From contig NZ_LN929907.1 in the NCBI RefSeq assembly GCF_001494595.1, forward strand, positions 625,468 to 689,467: 64,000 nt of DNA, in the 5' to 3' direction. Position 1 is the stretch's first letter, and every line of letters begins with the position of its first letter. The position numbers were made by a program, and so were the translations under genes. The DNA comes from Mycobacterium sp. M26. GTDB lineage: Bacteria; Actinomycetota; Actinomycetes; Mycobacteriales; Mycobacteriaceae. The notes beneath the pieces were generated by a model. That model saw only the letters and a program-made list of their open reading frames with translations, was not told the DNA's origin and did no database searches. This document shows, one piece after another, positions 53,902 to 63,262 of this stretch.

Positions 53902-55323
53902 TTACAGTGCGGCGTTGATGTCGTCGACCCTGTCGCGTGCGTCGCCGAAGAGCATCTGGGTGTTCTCGCGGAAGAACAGCGGGTTCTGTACGCCGGCGTA
54001 ACCGGAGGCCATGGACCGTTTGAACACAATGACGTGCTCGGCATTCCAGACCGTCAGCACCGGCATGCCGGCGATCGGGCTGCCCGGATCTTCCGACGCC
54101 GCCGGGTTCACCGTGTCGTTGGCACCGATCACCAACACCACCGAGGTGTTCTCGAAGTCATCGTTGATCTCGTCCATTTCGAGCACGATGTCGTAGGGCA
54201 CCTTGGCTTCTGCCAGCAGCACATTCATGTGTCCGGGCAGACGGCCGGCGACGGGGTGGATGCCGAAACGCACCGTGACGCCCCGCTCGCGGAGCTTGCG
54301 GGTCAGCTCGGCAACGCCGTACTGGGCCTGGGCCACGGCCATCCCATAGCCCGGGGTGATGATCACCGAACTGGCCGACGCCAAGAGTTCGGCGGCCCCC
54401 TCGGCGGTGATCTCCCGGTGTTCGCCGTAGTCCTTGTCCTCGGCCGGTCCTGCCTCGATGCCGAACCCGCCGGCGATGACCGAGATGAACGAGCGGTTCA
54501 TCGCTTTGCACATGATGTAGGACAGGTAGGCACCCGAGGATCCGACCAGGGCGCCGGTGACGATCAACAGATCGTTGGACAGCAGGAAGCCTGAAGCTGC
54601 TGCGGCCCAACCGGAGTAGCTGTTGAGCATCGACACCACGACCGGCATGTCGCCGCCGCCGATCGAGGCGACCAGGTGCCAGCCCAGTAGCAGCGCCAAC
54701 ACCGTGACGACGACGAGCAGCCACAGCTGGGGTTCGATGACGAACCAGACGGTGAACACCACGAACAACACCAGGGCGCCGACATTGAGAATGTTCTTGC
54801 CGGGCAACATCAGTGGTGCTGATTTGATCCGCGCTGACAGCTTGAGGTTGGCGACGATCGATCCGGTGAAGGTGACGGCGCCGATGAACACACCGATGAA
54901 GACCTCGGCGGAGTGGATGCCGAGCATGCCCTGGCTGTCGAGGGCCGCAGCCTCGGCGCCGGCCAGATTGTGCTCGACGTGCAGGTAGCCGTTCCAGCCG
55001 ACCAGCACCGCGGCCAGGCCGACGAAGCTGTGCAGCAGGGCGATCAGCTCCGGCATACCGGTCATCTCGACCACGCGGGCACGCCACAGCCCGATCGCGG
55101 CACCGATGGCCATGGCTGCGATCAGCAGGCCCAGGCCCAGCGGCTCGATATGGCGGGCCAGCGCAAGCGCGATGGTGGCGACCAGCGCGACCACCATGCC
55201 GGCCATGCCGAATGTGTTTCCAGCCCGGGATGTTTCGTGCTTGGACAGCCCGGCCAGCGCCAGGATGAACAGCAGGGCAGCGATGACGTAGGCCGCGGTG
55301 GCGGCCGTTTCTAATGTGAACAA
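53902..55323 (-). CDS. pntB: NAD(P) transhydrogenase subunit beta
   Basis: 473 residues. About eight or nine membrane helices (domain II, residues 1-265) are followed by the NADP-binding domain III from about 300, with [14 protein letters not shown] and [16 protein letters not shown], and then [12 protein letters not shown]. It couples hydride transfer between NADH and NADP+ to proton movement. It starts at TTG 55323, one base after the pntA stop, so translation is coupled to pntA. It matches Rv0157. Confidence 0.95.
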   Translation of the reverse strand: MFTLETAATAAYVIAALLFILALAGLSKHETSRAGNTFGMAGMVVALVATIALALARHIEPLGLGLLIAAMAIGAAIGLWRARVVEMTGMPELIALLHSFVGLAAVLVGWNGYLHVEHNLAGAEAAALDSQGMLGIHSAEVFIGVFIGAVTFTGSIVANLKLSARIKSAPLMLPGKNILNVGALVLFVVFTVWFVIEPQLWLLVVVTVLALLLGWHLVASIGGGDMPVVVSMLNSYSGWAAAASGFLLSNDLLIVTGALVGSSGAYLSYIMCKAMNRSFISVIAGGFGIEAGPAEDKDYGEHREITAEGAAELLASASSVIITPGYGMAVAQAQYGVAELTRKLRERGVTVRFGIHPVAGRLPGHMNVLLAEAKVPYDIVLEMDEINDDFENTSVVLVIGANDTVNPAASEDPGSPIAGMPVLTVWNAEHVIVFKRSMASGYAGVQNPLFFRENTQMLFGDARDRVDDINAAL

Positions 55324-55324
55324 C

Positions 55325-56857
55325 TCAGCTCCTCGAGAACATCGCGAGCATGCGACGCGTCACCGCGAAGCCACCGAAGATGTTGATGCTGGCAAGCAGA
55401 ATGGCGACGGCGGCCAACGTGGTGACGATGACGTCACCGTGGCCGATCTGGAGCAGCGCGCCGACGACGATGATGCCCGAGATGGCGTTGGTCACCGACA
55501 TCAACGGGGTGTGCAGGGCGTGATGCACGTGGCCGATGACGTAATAGCCGATCACGATCGCAAGTGCGAAGACGGTCAGGTGCACCTGCAGGGCGGCCGG
55601 GGACAACGCGATGAGCAGGAACAGCACGGCGGCGGCACCGAAGGTGATGCCGAGCCGGCGGCCCATCGTCATCGGTTGTTTGGGCTGCTGGATTGCCGGG
55701 GCGGCTGTTGCAGCCGCTGCCGGGGCGGCAGATACCTGTACCGGTGGCGGCGGCCACGTCGTTTCGCCGTCGCGGACCACGGTGACCGAGCGCTGCACCA
55801 CGTCGTCGAAATCGAGGACGAGCGTGCCGTCTTTCTCCGGGGTCAGCAGTTTGAGGAGGTTGACCAGGTTGGTCCCGTAGAGCTGCGAGGCCTGGGCGGG
55901 CAACCGGCCGGCGAGGTCGGTATAACCGATGATCGTCACACCGTTGTCGGTCAGCACGGCCTGGTCTTTGACGGTGCCTTCGACGTTGCCGCCGTTAGCC
56001 GCCGCCATATCGACGATGACGCTGCCGGATTTCATCGACGCGACCATGTCGGCGGTGATGATGCGCGGCGCGGGCCGGCCCGGGATCAGCGCCGTGGTGA
56101 TGATGATGTCGACGTCCTGGGCCTGCTCGGCGTAGAGCTGTGCCTCACGGGCTTTGTAGTCGTCGCCCATCTCCTTGGCGTACCCGGTGGCCGATACCTC
56201 GGTCTCGGCAGATTCGATGGAAAGATATTCTCCACCAAGGGATTTAACCTGATCAGCGACCTCGGGGCGCGGGTCGGTGGCGCGCACGATGGCGCCGAGG
56301 CTGCCCGCGGCGCCGATCGCCGCCAGCCCGGCCACACCGGCGCCGACCACCAGGACCTTGGCCGGCGGGACCTTGCCCGCCGCGGTCACCTGGCCGGTGA
56401 AGAAGCGGCCGAACGAATGTGCTGCCTCGACGACCGCGCGGTAGCCGGCGATATTGGCCATCGACGACAGCACGTCCAGGGATTGGGCTCGCGAGATCCG
56501 CGGGACCGCATCCATGGCCAGCACCGTGATGGGCCGAGCGGACAGCTCCTCGACGAGCTCGGGCTTCAGGGCGGGGGAGATCAGGCTGATCAGTGTCGCG
56601 CCGTCGCGCAGTGCGGCGATCTCGGCAGTGGTGGGGGCATTGACCTTGAGGACGATATCGGTGGCCAGTGCTTCCGCGGCGGTCCCGATACCGGCACCAG
56701 CTTCGATGAATGCCGCGTCGGAGAAGCTGGCCGCGACACCCGCACCGGATTCCACCAGTACCTCGTAGCCGAGTTTGATGAGCTGTCCGACCGTCTGCGG
56801 TGTGGCGGCGACGCGCGTTTCCCCAGGCAGAGACTCACGTGGAATCCCGATGATCAT
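55325..56857 (-). CDS. pntA: NAD(P) transhydrogenase subunit alpha, single fused ORF
   Basis: 510 residues. Domain I (1-380) binds NAD(H) through [31 protein letters not shown] opens the domain. An Ala/Pro linker at about 385-410 is followed by four membrane helices of domain II (415-505). M. tuberculosis splits this into pntAa and pntAb; here they are one frame, as in E. coli PntA. ATG 56857 is chosen because the IGIPRE start is typical. It is the first gene of pntA-pntB. Confidence 0.94.
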   Translation of the reverse strand: MIIGIPRESLPGETRVAATPQTVGQLIKLGYEVLVESGAGVAASFSDAAFIEAGAGIGTAAEALATDIVLKVNAPTTAEIAALRDGATLISLISPALKPELVEELSARPITVLAMDAVPRISRAQSLDVLSSMANIAGYRAVVEAAHSFGRFFTGQVTAAGKVPPAKVLVVGAGVAGLAAIGAAGSLGAIVRATDPRPEVADQVKSLGGEYLSIESAETEVSATGYAKEMGDDYKAREAQLYAEQAQDVDIIITTALIPGRPAPRIITADMVASMKSGSVIVDMAAANGGNVEGTVKDQAVLTDNGVTIIGYTDLAGRLPAQASQLYGTNLVNLLKLLTPEKDGTLVLDFDDVVQRSVTVVRDGETTWPPPPVQVSAAPAAAATAAPAIQQPKQPMTMGRRLGITFGAAAVLFLLIALSPAALQVHLTVFALAIVIGYYVIGHVHHALHTPLMSVTNAISGIIVVGALLQIGHGDVIVTTLAAVAILLASINIFGGFAVTRRMLAMFSRS

Positions 56858-57007
56858 CAGTGCGATCCGATCTGGTTGGTCATGGGCGAGGCTGGGTGAA
56901 AGAAGCCAGTGTATGGAATGGCGGAATTCGGGTGTCGACTCAGTACCCCCTCCCAGTACGGACAGGTGTCCAGTTGAGCGGGGCGATGTGGTCCTAGGCT
57001 CGGGCAG

Positions 57008-57499
57008 GTGAGTACCACTGGCATCGTTCTGGTCGGGCTGGCCATCGCCGTCGGTCTGGTCGGCATCATCGTGCCGCTTCTGCCTGGCACGCTGCTGGTG
57101 CTCGCCGCCATCGCGGTATGGGCGTTCGTCGAACGAACCCTGGTGTCGTGGGTGGTGCTGGCGGTGGTCGCCGCGATCATCGGCGCGAGCCTGCTGATCA
57201 AGTACATCTGGCCGGTGCGCCGGATGCGGGCCGCCGACGTCGGCGGGTGGACGCTGACCGTGGGGGCCGTCGCGGGCATCATCGGGTTCTTCGTGGTCCC
57301 GGTGGCGGGCCTGGTGCTGGGCTTCGTCTTGGGGGTGTACCTGGCCGAACTGGTCCAGCGACGCAACCATGTGCGGGCCTGGGCGGCCACTGTGCACGCG
57401 GTGAAGGGTGCGCTGCTGTCGGTCGGCGTCGAACTGGCCGGCGCGTTGCTGGCCACCGCGGTGTGGGTGGCCGGCCTTGTACTAACCCAGTTGTCCTAA
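57008..57499 (+). CDS. DUF456 membrane protein
   Basis: 163 residues with about four to five membrane helices and a Gly/Val/Ala-rich composition, including [17 protein letters not shown] near the N-terminus and the conserved Gly-rich [17 protein letters not shown]. The DUF456 family is of unknown function. GTG 57008 is the start. The last codons and stop fall within a 14-bp tandem repeat shared with the end of ptbB, so C-terminal residues depend on repeat number. Confidence 0.85.
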   Translation: MSTTGIVLVGLAIAVGLVGIIVPLLPGTLLVLAAIAVWAFVERTLVSWVVLAVVAAIIGASLLIKYIWPVRRMRAADVGGWTLTVGAVAGIIGFFVVPVAGLVLGFVLGVYLAELVQRRNHVRAWAATVHAVKGALLSVGVELAGALLATAVWVAGLVLTQLS

Positions 57500-57532
57500 C
57501 CCAGTTGTCTTAACCCAGTCGTACTAACCCAG
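57477..57532. repeat. Four tandem 14-bp repeats covering both gene ends
   Basis: Units TTGTACTAACCCAG, TTGTCCTAACCCAG, TTGTCTTAACCCAG and TCGTACTAACCCAG run without gaps. The DUF456 stop TAA (57497-57499) lies in unit 2 and the ptbB stop (57524-57526, minus strand) in unit 4. The length, not a multiple of three, suggests slipped-strand variation. Confidence 0.9.
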
Positions 57533-58318
57533 TAGGGCTGTGCGCAGCCGGGCCAGGTCGTCGGCGCTGACCTCGGCGGCCTCCAGGTAGCCCGGCAGAC
57601 CGCCGTACTGCTCGTCGATGACGCGCCGGGCCGTCGCCAGGTACTCCTCTTTGACGCCGAGCACGCCGTCGGGCAGCCGCGACTCGGCGAAGGCCACCAC
57701 TTCCGGTGTCATGCCCTCCCGGCTGCGCACCGACTCCAGGATCCGGTCCCGCAGCCGGCCTACCGCGTCGTTGCTGCGCAGGAAGTCGGCGACGATGGCA
57801 TCCCGCGGGACGCCGATGGCTTCGAGCACCACCGCGATGGAGAACCCGGTGCGGTCCTTACCGGCGAAGCAGTGCACCAGCACCGGCCGGTTGTCGGCGA
57901 GCAGCGTGGCGATCCGGCGGACGGCGCGACGCGCGCCGGCCAGTGTGGCGAACCGCGCGTACTCGTCGTTCATCCACTTCTCCCCGGCCGCGATCACGTC
58001 GTCGTCCGGAGTGGCCTCGCTCATGATCTTCTCCCACGCCGTTTCGTGGGGGGCGGTGGTCGGCGCGTGGGACAGATCAGGGAAGGGCAGCAGGTGCACC
58101 GTCACGTCCTGCGGGACCGCACCCGGGCCGCGACGCTCCACCTCAACCGGCGAACGCAGGTCGGCGACATCACCGATCCCCAAGGTGCGCAGGACATCTC
58201 GACCATCCTCGTCGAGCCGGCTGATCTCGCTGGACCGGAAGAACAACCCCGGCCGCACGCCGGTGTTCTCCGCGACGTCGCGAAAGTTCCATGCGCCGGA
58301 CAGCTGTTCGGCGCTCAC
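57524..58318 (-). CDS. ptbB: Protein tyrosine/lipid phosphatase PtpB-type (Rv0153c)
   Basis: 264 residues. The CX5R active site is [11 protein letters not shown] with C150 and R156; the Lys and Asp inside the P-loop are typical of mycobacterial PtpB, which acts on phosphotyrosine, phosphoserine/threonine and phosphoinositides. In M. tuberculosis PtpB is secreted into host cells, though no classical signal peptide is seen here or there. GTG 58318 overlaps the fadE2 stop by four bases, as in the Rv0154c-Rv0153c operon. Environmental species also have it, so a role in the bacterium itself is possible. Confidence 0.9.
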   Translation of the reverse strand: MSAEQLSGAWNFRDVAENTGVRPGLFFRSSEISRLDEDGRDVLRTLGIGDVADLRSPVEVERRGPGAVPQDVTVHLLPFPDLSHAPTTAPHETAWEKIMSEATPDDDVIAAGEKWMNDEYARFATLAGARRAVRRIATLLADNRPVLVHCFAGKDRTGFSIAVVLEAIGVPRDAIVADFLRSNDAVGRLRDRILESVRSREGMTPEVVAFAESRLPDGVLGVKEEYLATARRVIDEQYGGLPGYLEAAEVSADDLARLRTALLG

Positions 58319-59547
58319 CCTGAGGTCACCGCTGCGGCGGCCAGCGCGCTGGGCTCGGCACCGATCTCGGCGCGGGCGATGCTGCGCATGTGGACCTCGT
58401 CGGGTCCGTCGAAGATCCGCATGGCGCGCTGCCAGCCGTACATCCGGGCCAGCGGGAAGTCATCGCTGACACCGCCGCCGCCGTGCACCTGGATGGCGCG
58501 GTCGATGACGTTGCACGACATCTGCGGGGCCACCGCCTTGATCTGCGCGACGAGGTTGCGGGCTTCCTTGTTTCCGTGCTGGTCGATGGTCCAGGCGGCC
58601 TTCTGACACAACAGGCGCGCCTGGTCGATCTCGTTGCGCGACAAGGCAATCTGCTGCTGAACCACACCCTGCTCGGCCAGCGGCTTGCCGAAGGCGATGC
58701 GGGTGCGGGCGCGCTCGGTCATCAAGGCCAGCGCCCGCTCGGCCACGCCGATCGCACGCATGCAGTGGTGGATGCGGCCCGGGCCCAACCGGGCCTGCGC
58801 GATCGCGAAGCCCATGCCCTCCTCGGCGAGCAGGTTGGAGGCCGGCACCCGGACGTTGTCGTAGACGACCTCGGCGTGACCGTGCTGGTCCTGCCAGCCG
58901 AACACCGACGTCGAGCGCAGGATCTGCACACCGGGGGTGTCGACCGGCACCAGGATCATCGACTGCTGCTGGTGGGAGGCGGCCTCAGGGTTGGTGCGGC
59001 CCATGACGATCAGGATCTTGCAGCGCGGATCGTTGGCGCCCGAGGTCCACCACTTGCGACCGTTGATGATGTAGTCGTCACCGTCGCGGGTGATGGCGGT
59101 CTGGATGTTGCGGGCGTCGCTGGAGGCCACGGCCGGCTCGGTCATCGAGAAGGCACTGCGGATCTCACCGGCCAGCAGCGGTTCCAGCCACTGCTTGCGC
59201 TGCTCCTCGGTGGCGAACAGGTGCAGCGTCTCCATGTTGCCGGTGTCCGGAGCGGCACAGTTGAACACCTCGGGGGCGATCTCGGTGCTCCAGCCGGTCA
59301 GTTCGGCCAGCGGGGCGTACTCGAGGTTGGTCAGTCCGGACTCCGCGGGCAGGAAGAGGTTCCACAGACCCTGGGCCTTGGCCAGCTTCTTGAGTTCCTC
59401 GACCACCGGCGGGACGGTGAAATCGCCGGGTCCGGCCGCCGCACGGTACTCGTCGTACGACTTCTCGGCCGGAAAGACGTGTTCGACCATGAACTCGGTG
59501 ACGCGCTTGTGGTAATCAGCCGCCTTGGCGGACATGGCGAAATCCAT
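58315..59547 (-). CDS. fadE2: Acyl-CoA dehydrogenase FadE2
   Basis: 410 residues, matching Rv0154c as remembered. FAD and substrate-binding motifs are [26 protein letters not shown] and [15 protein letters not shown] (the last the C-terminal family signature). It oxidises an acyl-CoA and passes electrons to ETF; the family member has been linked to branched or medium-chain substrates, but the substrate is not known. ATG 59547 is chosen; 59535 and 59565 are alternatives, none with a strong ribosome site. Coupled to ptbB downstream. Confidence 0.92.
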   Translation of the reverse strand: MDFAMSAKAADYHKRVTEFMVEHVFPAEKSYDEYRAAAGPGDFTVPPVVEELKKLAKAQGLWNLFLPAESGLTNLEYAPLAELTGWSTEIAPEVFNCAAPDTGNMETLHLFATEEQRKQWLEPLLAGEIRSAFSMTEPAVASSDARNIQTAITRDGDDYIINGRKWWTSGANDPRCKILIVMGRTNPEAASHQQQSMILVPVDTPGVQILRSTSVFGWQDQHGHAEVVYDNVRVPASNLLAEEGMGFAIAQARLGPGRIHHCMRAIGVAERALALMTERARTRIAFGKPLAEQGVVQQQIALSRNEIDQARLLCQKAAWTIDQHGNKEARNLVAQIKAVAPQMSCNVIDRAIQVHGGGGVSDDFPLARMYGWQRAMRIFDGPDEVHMRSIARAEIGAEPSALAAAAVTSG

Positions 59548-59580
59548 GCCGTCACGATATGACACGCGTCAACGCAACGA

Positions 59581-59615
59581 CGAGGCCCTCCCTCATGACC
59601 AAAGGAAGGGCCTCG
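59581..59615 (-). terminator. Hairpin after the exported-protein gene
   Basis: CGAGGCCCTCC (59581-59591) pairs with GGAAGGGCCTCG (59604-59615) with one bulge. On the minus strand it follows the stop at 59655 and is followed by a T-rich run, so it should terminate that transcript before fadE2. Confidence 0.65.
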
Positions 59616-59654
59616 CCGTGCATGTGGAGAAACTGGTCGCTACGTCACCACCTC

Positions 59655-60185
59655 CTATCCGCCGGCCGAGGGGGCCGGGGGCTTAACCGGTGTCAGCCCG
59701 GGCCCACCGGGACCGACCTTGGCCGAGGTCGGGGAATTCTCGACCGGCGTATGGACCTCCGTCGGCGGGTTCTCGACGGGAGTGTGGGTGGTGGTCTTCG
59801 GCGTCGACGGCGGCGTGGCGGTCGGCACTGCGCCGACCTTGACGCCCCGGTGGGTCGGCGTCGGCGGCTCGGGGGCGGGGTTGGTTTCGTGCGTCGGTGC
59901 CGCCGACTTGGGCTTGGGCGGAGCCATCGTCGACGGGACCGTGGGTGCGGATACGCCGCCGCCGCGCGCGGCGGTCTTCGGCGCCGCGGCCGGCGACGTC
60001 GCGGAGGGTTTGGTGCCGCCGCTGCCGCCCGGACCCCGACCGGAGCTCGCGCTGGTCGACGTCGAGGTGCCGGTTTCGGCCGAGGCGACGCTCGCCAAGC
60101 CCAGGGCGGCACCGCCGAGGATCACCGCACCCACGACGGGTGCTGCCAGGAACCGAATGGCCGGATGGTTGATGGGTAGTGTCAT
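59655..60185 (-). CDS. Secreted Pro/Thr/Ser-rich protein
   Basis: 176 residues from ATG 60185 (ribosome site AGAGAAG). A signal peptide with core FLAAPVVGAVILGG is cut near VASA-ETG. The rest is low complexity with many Pro, Thr, Ser and Ala, and a repeated HTPVENPPTEV / HTPVENSPTSA. It has no catalytic motif; a cell-wall-spanning or glycosylated linker protein is the best guess. It is the third in a row of short exported proteins upstream of a two-component system on the opposite strand. Confidence 0.72.
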   Translation of the reverse strand: MTLPINHPAIRFLAAPVVGAVILGGAALGLASVASAETGTSTSTSASSGRGPGGSGGTKPSATSPAAAPKTAARGGGVSAPTVPSTMAPPKPKSAAPTHETNPAPEPPTPTHRGVKVGAVPTATPPSTPKTTTHTPVENPPTEVHTPVENSPTSAKVGPGGPGLTPVKPPAPSAGG

Positions 60186-60249
60186 TTCTTCTCTCGTTTC
60201 GTGTAATAGGTTGTGTTTTCGAGTCATTCGGTGTTGCGGGTGAGAGCTA

Positions 60250-60453
60250 TCACTCCTCCCCGCCGTTGTGCTGATGGCGGACACCGGCCCCTTGGGCGGC
60301 TTCCATGCCGATGTGCGCGGTGCCGGCAGCGCCGTAGTCCGCCAGGTTGGTCGACTGACTCTGGCCGGAGAGGAACGTTCCGGTGAAGATTCCGCACGCC
60401 GCGACGGGCGCGGCGATGAGGGTGGCGAGGCGGATTTTTGTGGTCCGGTTCAT
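60250..60453 (-). CDS. Small exported protein, 67 residues
   Basis: MNRTTKIRLATLIAAPVAAC opens a signal-like N-terminus; a short mature part ends with HQHNGGEE. The ribosome region (AGGTAGACCGACC before the ATG) resembles that of the neighbouring small gene. It has no known family. Same strand as the other two small genes; 19 bp separate it from the stop of the first. Similar N-termini suggest gene duplication. Confidence 0.6.
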   Translation of the reverse strand: MNRTTKIRLATLIAAPVAACGIFTGTFLSGQSQSTNLADYGAAGTAHIGMEAAQGAGVRHQHNGGEE

Positions 60454-60472
60454 GGTCGGTCTACCTGTCGAA

Positions 60473-60652
60473 TCAGATGGTGATGGTCACCAGGTTTGTG
60501 GGGTTCGAGGGGATGCCGGCCGCGGTGGTGCTCAGGCCCATGGTGTCGGCGGCACCCGGTGTGTTGATGACGAGAGCACCGGCCAGGACGCCCATCGCGA
60601 GCGTCGGTCCCGCCAGGACGGTGGCGAAGCTGCGAGTGAATGTGCGGTCCAT
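60473..60652 (-). CDS. Small exported protein, 59 residues
   Basis: ATG 60652 is preceded by AAGGGAG at six bases, a strong ribosome site. The product starts MDRTFTRSFATVLAGPTLAM and continues with a hydrophobic segment to about residue 30, then a short tail ending NLVTITI. Codon use fits the surroundings. The context before the ATG (AGACCGAC) matches that of the 67-residue gene. It is short enough to be missed by length-limited gene finders. Function is unknown; it lies divergent from a NarL-type response regulator. Confidence 0.65.
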   Translation of the reverse strand: MDRTFTRSFATVLAGPTLAMGVLAGALVINTPGAADTMGLSTTAAGIPSNPTNLVTITI

Positions 60653-60764
60653 GTCGGTCTCCCTTGCTGTCGGTGCCGATCGCTCTCGGCTACGTTTCGA
60701 CTATTGCCCGGCGCGGCCGCCCGGTCTGTCCGCCGACTGGGCCCTTGTAGTGATGAAGTGTTTG

Positions 60765-60780
60765 TCCCCCGATTGGGGGA
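60765..60780. promoter_or_regulatory. Palindrome TCCCCC-N4-GGGGGA before the response-regulator gene
   Basis: Perfect 6-bp arms around GATT, ending 20 bp before the response-regulator ATG. Position suits autoregulation by this LuxR-type regulator or control by another factor of both divergent units. Confidence 0.5.
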
Positions 60781-60800
60781 ACCTGTGCGAAGCTCTCGCC

Positions 60801-61445
60801 ATGTCCCAGAACCGCAAGGTGCGCGTGGTCGTCGGTGACGATCACCCGCTGTTCCGCGATGGCCTGGTCCGGGCGCTCAGTGGCAGCGGTGAGATCGAGG
60901 TGATCGCCGAGGCCGACGACGGCCCGTCGGCCCTGGCGTTGATCAAGGAACACGAGCCCGAGGTGGCGCTGCTGGACTACCAGATGCCCGGGATGGACGG
61001 AGCCGAAGTGGCCGCCGCCGTGGTCCGCGACGAGCTGGCCACCCGGGTGCTGCTGGTGTCGGCGCACGATGACGCCGAGATCGTCTATCACGCGCTGCAG
61101 CAGGGCGCGGCCGGCTACCTGCCCAAGGATTCGACCCGCTCCGAGATCGTCAACGCCGTCCTGGACTGTGCCAAGGGCCGCGACGTCCTGGCCCCGCGTT
61201 TGGCGTCGGGTCTGGCCGTCGAGATCCGCCGACGCGCTGAACCGTCCGGCCCGGCGCTGAGCGCGCGGGAACGCGAAGTGCTCGGCATGATCGCGCACGG
61301 CCGCAGCATCCCGTCGATCGCCGAGGAACTGTTCCTGGCGCCCTCGACGGTCAAGACCCACGTCCAGCGGCTCTACGAGAAGCTGGGCGTCAGTGACCGG
61401 GCCGCCGCCGTCGCCGAGGCGATGCGCAGGGGACTGCTGGAGTAG
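60801..61445 (+). CDS. NarL/LuxR-type response regulator
   Basis: 214 residues. The receiver has acidic pocket D13/D14 (VVGDDHPLF), phospho-acceptor D59 (ALLDYQMPG) and the Lys of YLPKDS. The LuxR HTH is LSAREREVLGMIAHGRSIPSIAEEL then STVKTHVQRLYEKL (each within the C-terminal 65 residues; the first stated only by its start LSAREREVLGMI). ATG 60801 follows a 148-bp divergent gap. The kinase gene begins one base after the stop, so the pair is an operon. Confidence 0.92.
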   Translation: MSQNRKVRVVVGDDHPLFRDGLVRALSGSGEIEVIAEADDGPSALALIKEHEPEVALLDYQMPGMDGAEVAAAVVRDELATRVLLVSAHDDAEIVYHALQQGAAGYLPKDSTRSEIVNAVLDCAKGRDVLAPRLASGLAVEIRRRAEPSGPALSAREREVLGMIAHGRSIPSIAEELFLAPSTVKTHVQRLYEKLGVSDRAAAVAEAMRRGLLE

Positions 61446-61446
61446 C

Positions 61447-62646
61447 GTGCCGCGCGACGTCTCTCACATGCTCGATTACCTGACGAGCGAGCCGGTCCGG
61501 GTCGCGGCAGTGCTGCGGCTGCCGCTGATCGTTCTGATGGCGCTGCTGGTCTACATCCAGGACGTCGAACACTGGCTGCCCGACGTTTACGGTGCCGTTC
61601 TGCTGCTCTACGCGGCCTTCGCGTTGGTGTGGCTGGTCGTCGTGGTCCGCATCCCGATCCGCTGGTGGTTCGGGGTGGCCTCGACCGCCGTCGACGTGCT
61701 CGTCGTGCTGGTGCTGTGTCTGGCCTCCGGCGGGGCGACGGTGTGGCTGCTGCCGGTGTTCTTCTTGGTGCCGATCACGGTCGCCTTTCTGGATCGTCCC
61801 GAACTGACCGCCGCGCTCGGGCTCAGCGCGGCCGGCGGCTATCTGATCGCCTGGATCGTGTATGCGGTGCGGGACAAGATGATTGCGGTGCCCGCAGTGG
61901 TCTACGTACAGGTCGGCTGCCTGCTGTGGTTGGCCGCGGCGACCACCGCGCTGTGCTACGTGCTGTCCAAACGGCGGGCGCGGGTGCGGGCCCTGCTCGA
62001 TGTCCGCCGGCGGCTGGTGGCCGAATCGATGCAGGCCGACGAGCGCAACAACCGGCATCTGTCGGAGCAGCTGCACGACGGACCGTTGCAGAACCTGCTG
62101 GCCGCGCGGCTGGATCTCGAGGATCTGCGGGACCGCCCCACCGGCGAGGGATTCGATCGGGTGGATGCCGCGCTGCGCGAGACCGTCACTCTGCTGCGTA
62201 ACACCGTCACGACGCTGCATCCGCAGGTGCTGGCCCAGGTGGGTCTGGGTCCGGCGCTGCGCGAGCTGGTGCGCCAGTACGAGCAGCGCTGGGATGTCAC
62301 CTTTGACTGTGAGATCGACGAGGTCGGCAAGCCGCGGGCGCAGGCCTTGCTGTACCGGGCCGCCCGCGAACTTCTGTCCAACGCGCACAAGCACTCTCGT
62401 GCCACCAGGGTGCAGGTTGATCTGCACAAGGTCGCCGGCGCGGTGGTGCTGCGGGTGGTCGATGACGGGGTGGGCTTCGACCCTGCGGTGCTGGACCGCA
62501 AGGTCGCCGACGGCCACATCGGGCTGGCCTCGCTGGTGGTCGGTATCGAGGAGATGGGCGGTTCGGTCCGGTTCGCCCATACCTCCGGTGGCGGGGCGAC
62601 GACGGTCGTCACGATGCCGGAGCAGGAGAACCCGCTAGCCTCCTAG
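61447..62646 (+). CDS. NarL-type sensor histidine kinase
   Basis: 399 residues from GTG 61447. The N-terminal 185 residues form about six membrane helices with little outside the membrane. A HisKA_3 domain carries the phospho-His H210 in EQLHDGPLQN, followed by a HATPase domain with ELLSNAHKHS (N box) and VVDDGVGFDP (G1). With so little periplasmic sequence it may sense membrane state or a lipid. Coupled to the response regulator; the three short exported proteins beyond the divergent promoter are possible targets or signals. Confidence 0.9.
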   Translation: MPRDVSHMLDYLTSEPVRVAAVLRLPLIVLMALLVYIQDVEHWLPDVYGAVLLLYAAFALVWLVVVVRIPIRWWFGVASTAVDVLVVLVLCLASGGATVWLLPVFFLVPITVAFLDRPELTAALGLSAAGGYLIAWIVYAVRDKMIAVPAVVYVQVGCLLWLAAATTALCYVLSKRRARVRALLDVRRRLVAESMQADERNNRHLSEQLHDGPLQNLLAARLDLEDLRDRPTGEGFDRVDAALRETVTLLRNTVTTLHPQVLAQVGLGPALRELVRQYEQRWDVTFDCEIDEVGKPRAQALLYRAARELLSNAHKHSRATRVQVDLHKVAGAVVLRVVDDGVGFDPAVLDRKVADGHIGLASLVVGIEEMGGSVRFAHTSGGGATTVVTMPEQENPLAS

Positions 62647-62692
62647 CGCCGAAACCGACAAACGGGCGCGAAAGTGCAAGTGTGCAGCGCCA

Positions 62693-63169
62693 TTACGTCG
62701 ATCTCGACGGCGCGCCGAGGCTGACCGACGCCAGCTTGGCGCGGTCGTCGTCGGTGAACGGCACCGGGCCGTCGTCGCCGAGCAACACCAGCACCGTGTC
62801 GCACACCCCGACACAGGTGCCGTCGATGAACAGCCCGGTGGACGCCACGAACGATGTCCGGCCGATCCGTCCGACCCCGGCACCGGTGCGCACCATGGCC
62901 GGCCAGTGCGCCTCGGCCAGGAAGTGGACGGCGTTCTGTGACGTCACCAGCCGGAACTGGCGGGTGGTGACGTCATAGATATCGGGGAACAGCGAGCGGT
63001 TCATCGTCGCCCGCGCGTTCTCGTGCATCGACTCCAGTGCGAGGTTGTTGATGTGGCCGTTGGCGTCCATATCGCCGTAGCGGGCCGCCACCTCGTCGAC
63101 GACGGGATAGCTGTCCAGCTTGAGCCGGGCCGGGTCGGGCCGGTCGGCGATGGTTGTCCATTCGGTCAC
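62693..63169 (-). CDS. Hotdog-fold acyl-CoA thioesterase-like protein
   Basis: 158 residues. The 4-hydroxybenzoyl-CoA thioesterase-type pattern YGDMDANGHINNLALESMHENAR is recognised by its core DMDANGHINN, where Asp and the following residues act on the thioester. The second half FLAEAHWPAMVRTGAGVGRIG gives the central hotdog strands (core AHWPAMVRTG). It would hydrolyse an acyl-CoA in the cytoplasm. GTG 63169. It converges with the histidine kinase gene, 46 bp away, and is divergent from the ABC permease. Substrate unknown. Confidence 0.85.
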   Translation of the reverse strand: MTEWTTIADRPDPARLKLDSYPVVDEVAARYGDMDANGHINNLALESMHENARATMNRSLFPDIYDVTTRQFRLVTSQNAVHFLAEAHWPAMVRTGAGVGRIGRTSFVASTGLFIDGTCVGVCDTVLVLLGDDGPVPFTDDDRAKLASVSLGAPSRST

Positions 63170-63262
63170 AAGGTCGGGAGCCTAGTCGGTGAGCTAGGAT
63201 GACTTTCACTCGCGCTGAGCCCAGCCATTCCTTTCCTGTGAAGACGCCGTCACAGTGTCCGG

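Noticed and set aside
55298..56899. Long plus-strand frame opposite pntA
   Set aside because: No recognisable domain; pntA on the other strand is unambiguous.
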